A stretch of 64,000 nucleotides of DNA from JABWBD01 sp040768665 (GTDB lineage Bacteria; Planctomycetota; Planctomycetia; Pirellulales; Thermoguttaceae): assembly GCA_040768665.1 (NCBI GenBank), contig JAXGMN010000014.1, positions 62,001-126,000 of the forward strand, read 5' to 3'. Positions 19,001 through 26,264 of the stretch are shown piece by piece; position 1 is the stretch's first letter; the number at the start of each line of letters is the position of its first letter. The position numbers and the translations under genes are program-made. The notes beneath the pieces are model-generated. The model ran no database searches. It saw only the letters and a program-made list of their open reading frames with translations, and was not told where the DNA came from.

Positions 19001-22000
19001 GGCCGGTCGCTGCAAGCCTGCGGTCGATCGTCAGGGTGTCGTGATCGCCGATGCCGCCAAGGTCGAGCGTCAGCGACCCCTGGGCATCGACGACCGTGAT
19101 CTCGTCGTTGTCGCTCCCGCCGTTGATCGTGACCGATCCGGGGATCGTGCTCTGCACGCGGACCGAGTTGCCGTTGCCGTCCGAGCCGAGGCTCAGTTGC
19201 AGGTTCTCGATGCCCCCGTAAGCGACACTCGCGACCGGCTGGCCGCCGCGGATGGCGACGACCTCCGTGTCCGAGACATATACTTCGGGTTTTCCGGGCT
19301 CGAGGCGATCGTCGGCGACGTGCAGCGTATCCGTGTCGGCCGGATCGTCCGTGGCGGCGCCCGATGGATCGATCGTTCCCCCCCAGACCGTCACGTTGTT
19401 GTAGGGCGTCTTGAACGTGTCGCTGCCGGGGCCGCCTTCCAGGGCGACGGCGATCAGGTCCCGCCCCGGCAGCCCGCCTTGGCCGGCTCGGACCTCCAGC
19501 ACGTCATCGTCGCCCAGCCCGAACACTTCCAGGCGATCTGCGGTGGAAGAATTCCAGATCAGGACCTCGCGCGGCACTGCCGGATCGGCCTGCTGGGTGA
19601 TCCGGACCGCCGGTACGTCAAACTGGATCGACTGTTCGCCGTCCGGCCCGGACGTCGTCTGGTCGATCGACTGGATCACTCCTTCCACAAGGATCGTGTC
19701 GGGCCCCGAGGTGCCGAGAAACTGGACGGTATCGACGGTCGCATCGGCCGATTCGCCTACGGCCAAGTTAATGAGGACTTCGCGCAAGCTCGTCCCGCCC
19801 AGGTCACCGACCACGACCGTGTCGGATCCTTTCCCTGCGGAAATCGCCAATCGCTCGATACCCGGTACGGCGATCGAGCTCTGGTTCGTGGCGATGCGAA
19901 GCTGGTTGCCCTCGGCCACTAGCGTGATCATGTCGTTGAGGTCATCGATTCCGCCGGCGAGGTTGAACGTGTCGAAATCGGCCGGGTTGTCGCTTTCGCT
20001 GAAAAGATCGGTGTCCGCACTGATCTGCTGATCGTACTCGTCGCTGCCCTCGCCGCCGTCCAGCGCGTCACTGCCCGCACCGCCGTCCAAATAGTCGTCG
20101 CCGCCATCGCCGTGGAGGAGGTCGTCTCCAGCATGGCCTTCAAGGAGATCGTTGCCCTCTCCGCCGTAGAGTTGATCGTTTCCTTCGCCGCCGCGAAGCT
20201 GGTCGTCGCCGTTCTCACCCTGGAGGATGTCGTTGCCGCTGCCGCCCCCGAGTCGGTCGTTGCCGCTGCCGCCCAGCAATTCGTCGTCGCCGTCGCCGCC
20301 GGACAGTTCGTCGTTGCCGTCACCGCCCTCCAGACGGTCGTTGCCTTTGCCGCCCTGGAGCAGATCGTCGCCGGCATCGCCTTTCATAGTCGCCTGCCCC
20401 GAGCCCAGGTAGACCAGCTCGTCGTTTTGGGGGCCTCCTTTCAAAGTCGCGGCGGCGACGACGCCGTCGCGCACAAGGAAGTAGTCTTTGCCGATGCCCC
20501 CGTCGGCAGTGATGCTTTTTACGTTTGGAAATTCCTGCCGGTACCAGTCCTGCAGCGTGACGCGAAGCGTCTCGCCCTGCTCGGGAGCACTTGGGTCGGT
20601 CGGTCCAAGCGACTCGATGATCACATGCTCATCGATGCTATCTACCGCAACGTTCCGGCGATCGGCGTCGGGCCCAAGGAAAAGGGCCAGGACCCCCTGG
20701 TCATCGACCGCGCCGAGGACCGCCGGCTCCAGAGGCTCGCCGGTGAGGATTTCCTGGTCGTCCGTTTTGTTTGCCAGGTTCCACGAGCCCCAGTTCAGCG
20801 GGAAGCTCAGAATCGTGTACGGCCCAAGCTTGAACACCGTATTATGCCAGATCGAGACTTTGAAGAAGCACTCCAGCCCGAGGTCCGCGTTGAAGGTCGG
20901 GTTGTAGATGGCGCCCGGGTCCACCATGCGAATCCGGTCTTGTTCGCTGAGACGGACAAGTCCGTCGTACTCATAATCGTCGGGGTTCGCTGGATACGGA
21001 TCGTTCGGCAGGTCGTTGAGGTCCCGGCCGACAACTATCTCGAGGTATCCCAAACAGCCGGCCTTGATCGAATAGAGCGGACCAAGTTGCAGCGCCTTCG
21101 GGATGTTCAAGGAGGCCCCGATCCCCACTTTGACGACGATTGCCATCTCGGGCTTCTCTCCGACCGGTTTCGAAAAGCCCAGGATTTCCATAGGCATGGC
21201 GGTCTCGCCGTCTCGGAAGCGCCCGGAGTCGTTGTGGTCATCAAAAATAAAGCCTTCCCGCAACAACTCGAGATTGTCCATCATGTTGGATCGCAGGTTG
21301 GGGAGGCTGCTGTAGTCCAGCGACTGGCTGAAGCTTTCCAGCCCGATTCCGTCCTGGCGGAAATCCAGATCGACTTGGGCCCCAAGCGATATCAAACCAT
21401 CAATACACACCAAACCAGTAAGAGGAGTGAAAGGGGGAGGAAGCGGGACTGGCCAGGAGAAGTTCACGTCCAGGGCCATATCCATTTCCGTCCCAAACCG
21501 GAACATTTCCACCCCTTCCGTCTCTCCTTGCATCAGCGTGAAGATCATTCCCGGATCTTCCAGCATCGGGAAGCGGAATGCCTCGCCGAATTCCTTCAGC
21601 CGGGCTTGCACGCTCCGCCTTGCCTGGGAAACATGCGAAGGCTCGCCGGGACGGGCGACGCCGAGCTTCTCGAGGACATCGAAAGTCGTTTCCGTGTACC
21701 ATGGCTGCCCATTCTTGAACCCCGTTTCGAAAGAGCCCAAGTCTTCCCAGATCTGGTGCCGGAGCGAATTGTCAGGGGTATGCCAGTAGTAGCCTTGAAT
21801 CTGTTCCCACTTCCCGGTGGAATAGCCCGCGGGAGGCGGATAGGCCGGATACGTCCTGCTGTCCTCCCCGACCAGAACGAACCGGTTCGCATCGAGCACC
21901 TCGACCCGGAATTCGCGATCATTCAACTGGGTCATCCATGCTCCCGTGATGCGGACCCCGTCGCCGGTGGAGAGCCCATGCTGGGAACTGGTGACGACCG

Positions 22001-23432
22001 CAGGATTCCCTTGTGTGATATTCGTGATCACGCCTTGACCGTCTTCCACCAATCGATCCAGCACGTCAATCACCAGCGCAGCCTCTGCGAACCCCCGTGC
22101 TCCGAGCGTCATTCCTATGGGAGAGCCCAATGCCTTCAGCGTTGCCCACAAGCTTCGACTTGCCAGCGGAGTGGCTGTTTCGATCCACGTGACCGGCTTC
22201 ATCCCGAATGCTTCAAACGTATCGCTGACAACTGGTATTCGCTCGGTCAACACGCCCAAAGGGCCATTGATCGGCCGGACTGTCTCCGCCACGATAATGG
22301 AAGTCGGCTCAACAAACCCGTCGCAAAACTCTCCCAGGTTCATCTGAACGTTCGAAAAACTAAGGACGCTTGCCGGCAGTCCCGTGCCGGTCCGCTCCTG
22401 GAGGTTGTAGGTGATATCGACGTCCGAGCGGATCGCCAGGTTGAACAGGCGCTGCTTCGCGTAGTCGGAAAGCCCCCCGTCTTCCCAGAAATCGGGGATG
22501 AACGCCGCGTCGGCGTGGAGCGAGACCGCGGCACTGCCAGTCAGGCTCGTCGAAAGGCGCAGCGGTTCGAGTTCCAGCACGCCCGGGCTTCCCGACTCGG
22601 TCAGTCGGAGATGCGTGTCCACATCGGCCGCTGTGTCGAGGACGTCAAACGCGTAAGTCGCGTCGAAAGACGAGAGCTTGCCCGGAGCGGGCTGGTAGCG
22701 CGCACTGAAAAGCCCCAGCGGGCCGTAACCCACGAAATCGCCCGGCAAAATCGCCAGAACGTCCAGCGATAGCTCATCCTGCGGGAGCGTGGCAATAAAG
22801 AAGCCCGACGCATCGACCCCGAACGTGAGGTCGAATGTCCACGTCGCCTGAACGCTCACGGCATCCTCTAGACCGATCAGGGGGGCGACGATCGCGTCCT
22901 CCCCATCCGCATGTGGAAGCGCCAGATCCAGATCGACCCAAACCTCGTGGGTCTGCATCAAAATGAGCTGAAACACGATCTTTTCGTCACCGTCGTTGCC
23001 GGTGACCGTAATTCGGGTGGCACCGTTCGGCGCCACCACCAGTTCTCCGAGCGTTTCCTTAAGCTCCCTGGTGACCTCGGCGACTTTGACCGGCTGGCCG
23101 GTGTCCTCGATCGCAAAGCTATTCAGTCTGTCACCGATCGTCTTGGCGAACTGCCCGAGCGGTGTACTCGGATCGCCAAGCTCGCCTCCCATCAGCGGCG
23201 CGGGTGCCGCAAAGGCCCCGGCGTTGATTTCGTCTTGCAGGGCGTCGAAGAACCCGGCTTTCAGTCCGTCTTCGACGAGGCTGAGGTCGGCGATCGAAAG
23301 CATCCGCCGATCTTCGAGCGGCTCGCAGAGAAGCCGCCTGGGATCCACGAAAGCTGGACGCAAGGCAGCATACTTGGAACGATGTCCCTTGCCGGATCGG
23401 CCGGCGGGCTGGCGGAGGAATAGGTACGCCAT
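11502..23432 (-). CDS. Giant multidomain surface/secreted protein 1 (3,976 aa)
   Basis: Starts MAYLFLRQPAGRSGKG after GGGGAGAG; the frame is open to 23576 but 23432 has the ribosome site. CEPLEDRRMLS at about residues 35-45 is the planctomycete LEPR-xLL-like N-terminal motif of giant exported proteins. In order: beta-rich N-terminal region; an FCCH-like segment (about 474-534, GDGVRITGAWMTQLNDREF); RTX calcium-binding nonapeptides (about 1010-1129, GGxGxDxL); FG-GAP-type repeats (about 1715-2050, repeated SVAISGDxAIVGAP); a lactonase-like propeller (about 2060-2350); PKD-like domains (about 2500-3370) interrupted by a C-type-lectin-like domain (about 2877-2977, HLYMLTSGQTSWDAAQGEAA); and a 510-residue C-terminal module shared with the giant protein at 39184. 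Likely a cell-surface adhesin or glycan-binding protein. No catalytic domain was recognised. Confidence 0.93.
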   Translation of the reverse strand: MAYLFLRQPAGRSGKGHRSKYAALRPAFVDPRRLLCEPLEDRRMLSIADLSLVEDGLKAGFFDALQDEINAGAFAAPAPLMGGELGDPSTPLGQFAKTIGDRLNSFAIEDTGQPVKVAEVTRELKETLGELVVAPNGATRITVTGNDGDEKIVFQLILMQTHEVWVDLDLALPHADGEDAIVAPLIGLEDAVSVQATWTFDLTFGVDASGFFIATLPQDELSLDVLAILPGDFVGYGPLGLFSARYQPAPGKLSSFDATYAFDVLDTAADVDTHLRLTESGSPGVLELEPLRLSTSLTGSAAVSLHADAAFIPDFWEDGGLSDYAKQRLFNLAIRSDVDITYNLQERTGTGLPASVLSFSNVQMNLGEFCDGFVEPTSIIVAETVRPINGPLGVLTERIPVVSDTFEAFGMKPVTWIETATPLASRSLWATLKALGSPIGMTLGARGFAEAALVIDVLDRLVEDGQGVITNITQGNPAVVTSSQHGLSTGDGVRITGAWMTQLNDREFRVEVLDANRFVLVGEDSRTYPAYPPPAGYSTGKWEQIQGYYWHTPDNSLRHQIWEDLGSFETGFKNGQPWYTETTFDVLEKLGVARPGEPSHVSQARRSVQARLKEFGEAFRFPMLEDPGMIFTLMQGETEGVEMFRFGTEMDMALDVNFSWPVPLPPPFTPLTGLVCIDGLISLGAQVDLDFRQDGIGLESFSQSLDYSSLPNLRSNMMDNLELLREGFIFDDHNDSGRFRDGETAMPMEILGFSKPVGEKPEMAIVVKVGIGASLNIPKALQLGPLYSIKAGCLGYLEIVVGRDLNDLPNDPYPANPDDYEYDGLVRLSEQDRIRMVDPGAIYNPTFNADLGLECFFKVSIWHNTVFKLGPYTILSFPLNWGSWNLANKTDDQEILTGEPLEPAVLGAVDDQGVLALFLGPDADRRNVAVDSIDEHVIIESLGPTDPSAPEQGETLRVTLQDWYRQEFPNVKSITADGGIGKDYFLVRDGVVAAATLKGGPQNDELVYLGSGQATMKGDAGDDLLQGGKGNDRLEGGDGNDELSGGDGDDELLGGSGNDRLGGGSGNDILQGENGDDQLRGGEGNDQLYGGEGNDLLEGHAGDDLLHGDGGDDYLDGGAGSDALDGGEGSDEYDQQISADTDLFSESDNPADFDTFNLAGGIDDLNDMITLVAEGNQLRIATNQSSIAVPGIERLAISAGKGSDTVVVGDLGGTSLREVLINLAVGESADATVDTVQFLGTSGPDTILVEGVIQSIDQTTSGPDGEQSIQFDVPAVRITQQADPAVPREVLIWNSSTADRLEVFGLGDDDVLEVRAGQGGLPGRDLIAVALEGGPGSDTFKTPYNNVTVWGGTIDPSGAATDDPADTDTLHVADDRLEPGKPEVYVSDTEVVAIRGGQPVASVAYGGIENLQLSLGSDGNGNSVRVQSTIPGSVTINGGSDNDEITVVDAQGSLTLDLGGIGDHDTLTIDRRLAATGLEGALWADEMTWTGWASPIHYSNVEQLDLLLGKWADRLTIENTSADTAIQAGGGADEIVLRGIGSRTTVNGDDGDDTLTVEIDPAGPASFDELAMSVETLRVRHIGDPQPAAWRVEDGRIWLDNAIPSVAIAEVLGSGRVFLDGMGADTLSVADSVPTSQTVLLEGNRVRIQHGVEILSYAGQDFLEDSDGMRSPVITADGTFVYASSPDTGVNTFERNGEDGDLTRLSHWREQQSVSYGDQANDRCGFAVAISSDMAIIGIPGRQLAQIFRWESAWGSGWWQMEATLTGGAGFGNSVAISGGKAIVGAPYENGFGGAAYVFERDEGWTKTKLGEGAPNALFGWSVAISGDIAIVGAPWGNSATLFEKGGLGWEATELDGGLHFGYSVAISGDTAIVGAPSEDSDAGAAYLLQKDGASWVQTRLTDGEDTPEARFGSSVAISDGVALVGAPQLGEGPGAAFVFGEDGFGEWQRLQKLATAGSVHFGQSVAIDGDVAIVGDPDHDGGRGAASIFERDLTGMWNEAKSTAPDLAEEDHFGQAIAISGDMALIGAPDVDGLGPPDRTDAGQVFLFQDKTASGMTSIAVGPDDHHVYGAHHFNNEAFVFERDLNDGSLTLRQQTFVQSSYWMGDGAAVAISPDGEYVYYTSEFEYIVKFPRDPDTGLFTDWFADVAFSDGDPGPKAIALDHSAEHAYVAFADTDKLAVLARNTTTGELTSIPDQVFQDGIGGVEGMDRPAAVALSPDQAFLYVAGHDANAIAVFSRDPVTGELAFLESARNGSRGVRGLGGVSSLVTTDQYVFAVGTQDDSLVVFHRGVDGRLTFAQRLGNLFGDVEGLENPNAVAISADGNWLYVASSGEGAGRPGGLAWFRIAQDVPAARPLVVDYSGIQELTVQSGDGDDRVRTNDVPETVTVSVLLGEGFDELDLVGTREGATTKIYGEAGNDTVRIWATGAGSTTEVHAGGGNDTIRVAGDRLGAAVSVWGDDPAEAPGDLLVFAGDADPGPTAPDGTIAAGGTTVVAYWGIERLDFPDELPDANAGGTGGVYSLNEGGSLALDASASVLPGGAGIFEWDINGDGEFGDWVGPQPFLSWQELCQWGLDDNGTYQVSVQVTTSGGSDLATATVEIANVAPSLAVSSDSDSIDQFTLYVLRLTATDIENDAIEEWVIDWGDGSEGRVPGSAAVATHQYPPGTWDVVVVRAADEDGVYPVDWRTTVEVQAVEPLAGLSATDEGEAYSLALSGSPAFAGSTWIIDWGDGSPLESGVPGAALTHTYLVDGDLLIKGTAIRADDTYRATKPITVNRLEPELRIAGVPAADEGDYYTLFLAARYPGREEQLTWTIDWGDGASETFEGNTGTVRHLYADDSGAGVFQILVTAYDGDTTPEAPYQVSRVAVLDRPLFAFDDGPHASRHLYMLTSGQTSWDAAQGEAALLGGHLVEIADYAEQDFLDRSFFDTADAPERAWIGLTDLDGDGVLDWATGADMNYTRWAGGGSGGQAHAALVRQVDAGAATMGFEELVDGSAAYVESGLRLAAVSTNGQARLVRRDDLTGAAAAANAETEWFSLTDVDGHPFALKYLDIGSDAAATIAFTGTLLGGGTVTQTFDVADTGGGLQRLTFGGDFVDLVSVEWAPGASWADNVTVMRPLSLWAGASGLELLAGIVEMESILGLAFAEADGLEVSVSNVAPTVDLSGSDRVDEGSVYRLTIGSPIDSGSDTVARYIVYWGDDTPAETVEVSPDTLLSHAAAESIGHVYADAGVYEIRVEIEDEDGIHVLDPATHLTVVVDNVLPTIGMPADARVEQGNPLEVAGWFTDPGSDAWWATVDYGDGAGVQDLWLGPDKVFYLDHAYATTGEYVVEVRVYDGYDDAESPTYATAEMEVSVVVTAPEIVDYWSSGLVATDAGNLAYSFHPIRDGFVTAEVRQGSSAATEIALYAVGPMGAPILPALASGQGRIDFTQALAGNRYVLSLTGLDATAEVCLANLVQRAGSAVDVYGTKDNDPFVFDASAGCSFTIKEVSYQFAPGEVGTFSFDGLAGCELVQFVGGPGPDTATLRPTSGTFAGEDYTLNVSNVEVFDYDGGAGDVVTIWGSKQTETYTAEAGWGWMTGDDVSIHVTAENIYARGNGGGDTVYFKDGDGDDVLEYFSWWARMRGDGYFHHVRGFKTMQADAEAVQGDADRVVVRGSQLNDYLRVNPYNETRETSVVRFLSGSGSVWHYAYGYETIAGYGLGGALADQLFLNDTPGTDTFDVRRLQASLEAPDYAVSVATHGFGTVEVRRAYANEAADEISLGDSVYAADDDTVVGDPTQVTMSGPGYINKALNFPSVNVHSSGRGNDTAHLSDLADPADSRTGVDTFTGRPIFSTLVGPGYRLYARLFDEVHVESKYGLDIANLYGNVNGAELTGTAAEVRLSGTHSSGSYANHARSFHEVNAFGASDVDHAALTDAAVDLDSYGPPAGVPLDELAQILWLDSFEKIERWNSGTGSKVDDIDDVDRVFAWWDG
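20046..20402 (-). other. RTX calcium-binding repeat block in giant protein 1
   Basis: About a dozen consecutive nonapeptides of type GGxGxDxLx, from MKGDAGDDLLQGGKGNDRL to DALDGGEGSDEYDQ. They form a calcium-bound beta-roll in known RTX proteins. The block sits in the first third of the protein rather than at the C-terminus, so it is structural and not the type I secretion end. Confidence 0.92.
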
Positions 23433-24019
23433 GAGTGTCTCTCCCCGGAGAAACGAAGGTGCGCGTCCGCAAAAAACCTGGTACCGCAGAAGTTGCGCGG
23501 ATCCCAATGTTAAGGTCGTGCTAGCGTCTGCCGCTTTCCGAGTCCGGCATGCCCGAGTATGGAGAGAGTGTCTCACCCAGCTCTAGTCGGCGTCTTCCTG
23601 ACGCCCGACCGCAAGGCACCGCTTTACCGCGCCCCTCATTGGGGAGCGGCCTCTATCGAAAAGCGACTCCGAATTCGAGCCGCACGGTCCACACGCTCGG
23701 CGACTGGGTCCCACCTCGAAGAGAATTCAAACACGCGGTCTCGGGGATTCCAGCCCGGTGAGACATAAGGCCGGAAATTAGCAGTGTGTTATCCCCGAAG
23801 CATTCCCACGCCCGCGACCCAACGCAAAACGCAGCCAAATATGCCGACAGACATAACACCGCCTCAAAATGAATAGCGCGAAGCGGTGGCCGAAAGGGCA
23901 TGCCAAGCCCCAGTCTAATATGTACGAAACGCCCGTCAATACCCCACCCACCGGAACGGCAGCGTTTTTTGCGGGGAATAACCCCAAAGGGGCTTTCCAG
24001 AATCAGTCAACTGGAAACG
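23433..24019. other. Upstream region of giant protein 1; no gene recognised
   Basis: Holds the ribosome site of giant protein 1 (GGGGAGAGACACT next to 23432) and presumably its promoter. No convincing -35/-10 pair could be picked by eye. Short open frames occur on both strands (for example 23653-23901 minus), but none has a ribosome site or recognisable protein. Base composition is lower in GC around 23770-23950 than in the flanking genes. Confidence 0.4.
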
Positions 24020-24066
24020 GGACCCCTGCCGGTTCATCCGGCAGGTGAATCAGGTTTCCAAGCTCG
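24020..24066. repeat. Single copy of the hairpin repeat downstream of the remnant gene
   Basis: Contains ACCCCTGCCGGTTCATCCGG and AGGTGAATCAGGTTTCCAAG, the same unit as the tandem array at 11265-11506. It lies about 110 bases past the stop of the remnant at 24176, the same relative position as the array behind giant protein 1. This suggests that gene end and repeat moved or were duplicated together. Confidence 0.8.
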
Positions 24067-24175
24067 CCGGTGCGAAACCTCCTTCCCCCGGCCCGCGCCG
24101 GTCGACACCAATGAACAGTCCATTGCCGCCGCGAAGTTGATCGACCGGCCCGATTCGAGCAGGCCGATCGCCCAC

Positions 24176-24699
24176 TCACTCCCACCAGGCAAACACGCGA
24201 TCGACGTCGTCGATGTTCGTCTTCTCGCTCGATCCGGTCTGGCGCAGTTCGATCTTCTCAAACCCCTCCAGCCACAGAATCTGCGCCAGTTCGTCCAGCG
24301 ACACATCCGCCGGCGGGCCGTAGCTGTCCAGGTCGACACGTAGCAGGTGGGCACCAGGTTCGTGCTGACCTTCAGCAGCAGCGTGCCCGAGCGAGCGCCC
24401 AGATCGGCCAGGATGGCTTCGCCGGGCATGATCTGGGCCACGTTGTCTCCCGGGCCGGCGTCGATCCAGACGGTCTTCTGAACGGTGCGGCCGACGGTGA
24501 CGTGGTCGTTGTCGGCGAGGGCGCTGTCTTTGTCCTCGAACAGCGCGCCGTGGCGGCCGTAGAGATCGTCGTTGCCGGCGTGGCCGTACATGAAGTCGAG
24601 CACCGTGCCCCCGTAGAGGCGGTCGTCGCGCACCGAGCCGAGCATGCGGTTCAGCCCCGTGTCTTCGAACTCGTAAGGCAGCCGCACCGGCCTTGCCAT
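24176..24699 (-). pseudogene. Frameshifted remnant of a giant surface protein (RTX-like piece joined to a conserved C-terminal end)
   Basis: The first part, from the ATG at 24699, reads MARPVRLPYEFEDTGLNRML..., then LYGGTVLDFMYGHAGNDDLYG, an RTX/hemolysin-like segment, and NDHVTVGRTVQKTVWIDAG. At about 24332-24345 the reading moves to another frame, VDLDSYGPPADVSLDELAQI...FEKIE...DDVDRVFAWWE, which closely matches the last 55 residues of giant protein 1. Homology begins at GTCGAC (24332-24337), so this looks like a deletion junction or a single-base frameshift. There is no LEDRRML start motif. Most of a giant gene is missing between the two parts. Either a decayed paralogue or a partial duplication. 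Confidence 0.75.
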
Positions 24700-24744
24700 C
24701 CGTGCTGTTATTTCTTGCCTGGCTCTTGATTTCCGTTGCACGGT

Positions 24745-24764
24745 TTGACATGATGGATTGTCAA
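24745..24764. promoter_or_regulatory. Possible operator palindrome upstream of the Tat-type oxidoreductase/HEAT genes
   Basis: TTGACATGATGGATTGTCAA contains six-base inverted arms TTGACA and TGTCAA spaced by eight bases, 70 bases upstream of the ATG at 24834. The left arm also resembles a -35 hexamer. It may be a regulator site, but a chance palindrome cannot be excluded. Confidence 0.3.
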
Positions 24765-24833
24765 TCTCCCTTTCCGTTTGCCCGGGCTGCCGGGCTCAAA
24801 ATTGTCAGCACTACATGCAAAGAAGAGACAGCC

Positions 24834-26153
24834 ATGTCACACGCGCTCTCACGCCGCCGCTTTCTGAAGACCGTCGCGGCAGCCGGTGTCGTTGTTCCGC
24901 AAGTCATCCCGGGGCGCGCGCTCGGAAAAGACGGAGCCGCCGCGCCGAGTGAACGAATCACGCTCGGAGGAATCGGGGTCGGAAATCGAGGCTCGTACGT
25001 TCTCTCTCGATTTCTGACGAACGCCGATGTGCAGATGGTCGCCGACTCCGACCTGCAACGCACCCGCCGGGAACGGGTGAAGGAGATGGTGGACAAGCAC
25101 TACGGAAACAAGGATTGCGTCCTGTATCGCGACATGGACGAGATCCTCGCTCGGGACGATATCGACGCCGTTCTGATCACCACGGGCGACCGCTGGCACA
25201 CGCTCGCCTCGATCCTGGCCGCCAAGGCGGGCAAGGATATCTACTGCGAGAAGCCATGCAGTATGACGATCGAAGAGAGCCGAATGCTTGCCGACGGGAT
25301 CGCCCGGTATGGCCGCGTCTACCAGGCCGGAACGCAGCGCCGCAGCATCGAGAACTTTCAACTGGCCGCGCATTTGGCCCACAGCGGAAAACTCGGCGAG
25401 CTCAAAGAGGTTCACGCGAACATTCTGGCGCCGCTGACGCACAACCCGTGGCTGCCCGCCGAACCGGAACCTCCCCTCGAACAGTGCGACTGGAACCAGT
25501 GGCTGGGTCCGTGCCCCTGGCGCCCGTACAACTCCAAGTATGTCGCGGGCGGATGGCGCGGCTTTACCGACTTCCACGGCGGCGGCATCCTTGAATGGGG
25601 CTCGCACACGATCGATCTTTGCCAGTTCGCCGCCGGAATGGATGATTCGGCCCCGGTCGAGTTCTGGGCCGACGACTACAAATTCGGGATCTATTACTCC
25701 GACTGGAGTACGACCATGGCCGCCCCGAAGACAAACGTCATCTACGGCCGGTACGCCAACGGCGTGAAGCTCGTGATGCGCGACGGCGGCTGGCAGGGGC
25801 TCGGGACCTGCAGCGTCAAATACGTCGGCACGGAGGGCTGGATCGAAACGGGGGACAGCGGGGCGATTCAAGTGGCGCCCGACTCTCTCCGCAGCGAACT
25901 GAGCGTGGTCACCATGGCGGGAACCGACCCGGCGACGCACGTGAGGAACTTTCTCGACTGCGTCAAGTCGCGGCAACTCACCCGCGCGAACGCATTGGCC
26001 GCCGCTCAGGCGCACGTTGCCGCGCATGCCGCCTACGTGATGGCGACGCTCGGACGGCCGCTCAAGTTCGATCCGAAAACCGACACGTTCCTCGACGACG
26101 CCGAAGCGAACAAGATGCGATCCCGCGCGTGGCGACAACCGTGGCACGTTTAA
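24834..26153 (+). CDS. Gfo/Idh/MocA family oxidoreductase with Tat signal
   Basis: A 439-residue protein. The leader SRRRFLKTVAAAGVVVPQVI with a cleavage region near GRALGKDG marks Tat export. The Rossmann motif is ITLGGIGVGNRGSYVLSRF; the EKP motif is in DIYCEKPCSMTIEES; and GGGILEWGSHTIDLCQFAAG is the conserved His-containing helix of the family. The frame is open from 24693, but the family leader and the AAGAAGAGAC site fix the start at 24834. A secreted HEAT-repeat gene follows after about 110 bases on the same strand, so the two may be co-transcribed. Substrate unknown. Confidence 0.92.
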   Translation: MSHALSRRRFLKTVAAAGVVVPQVIPGRALGKDGAAAPSERITLGGIGVGNRGSYVLSRFLTNADVQMVADSDLQRTRRERVKEMVDKHYGNKDCVLYRDMDEILARDDIDAVLITTGDRWHTLASILAAKAGKDIYCEKPCSMTIEESRMLADGIARYGRVYQAGTQRRSIENFQLAAHLAHSGKLGELKEVHANILAPLTHNPWLPAEPEPPLEQCDWNQWLGPCPWRPYNSKYVAGGWRGFTDFHGGGILEWGSHTIDLCQFAAGMDDSAPVEFWADDYKFGIYYSDWSTTMAAPKTNVIYGRYANGVKLVMRDGGWQGLGTCSVKYVGTEGWIETGDSGAIQVAPDSLRSELSVVTMAGTDPATHVRNFLDCVKSRQLTRANALAAAQAHVAAHAAYVMATLGRPLKFDPKTDTFLDDAEANKMRSRAWRQPWHV

Positions 26154-26264
26154 CGGTTTGTCTGAAGATGGCCCGTTTTCCTGGATCGCGATGAACCGGT
26201 TGCAGGTGTTGTCGGAATGTCCAATGCACGCGTCTTTAGAAGCACTCCCAGAAGGAAAGTAGTT

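Noticed and set aside
12303..22772. Several long plus-strand open frames (for example 12303-14012, 14166-16667, 18153-19922, 20112-22772) opposite giant protein 1
   Set aside because: The minus-strand frame shows RTX, FG-GAP and PKD motifs throughout; the plus frames have no recognisable domain or ribosome sites.
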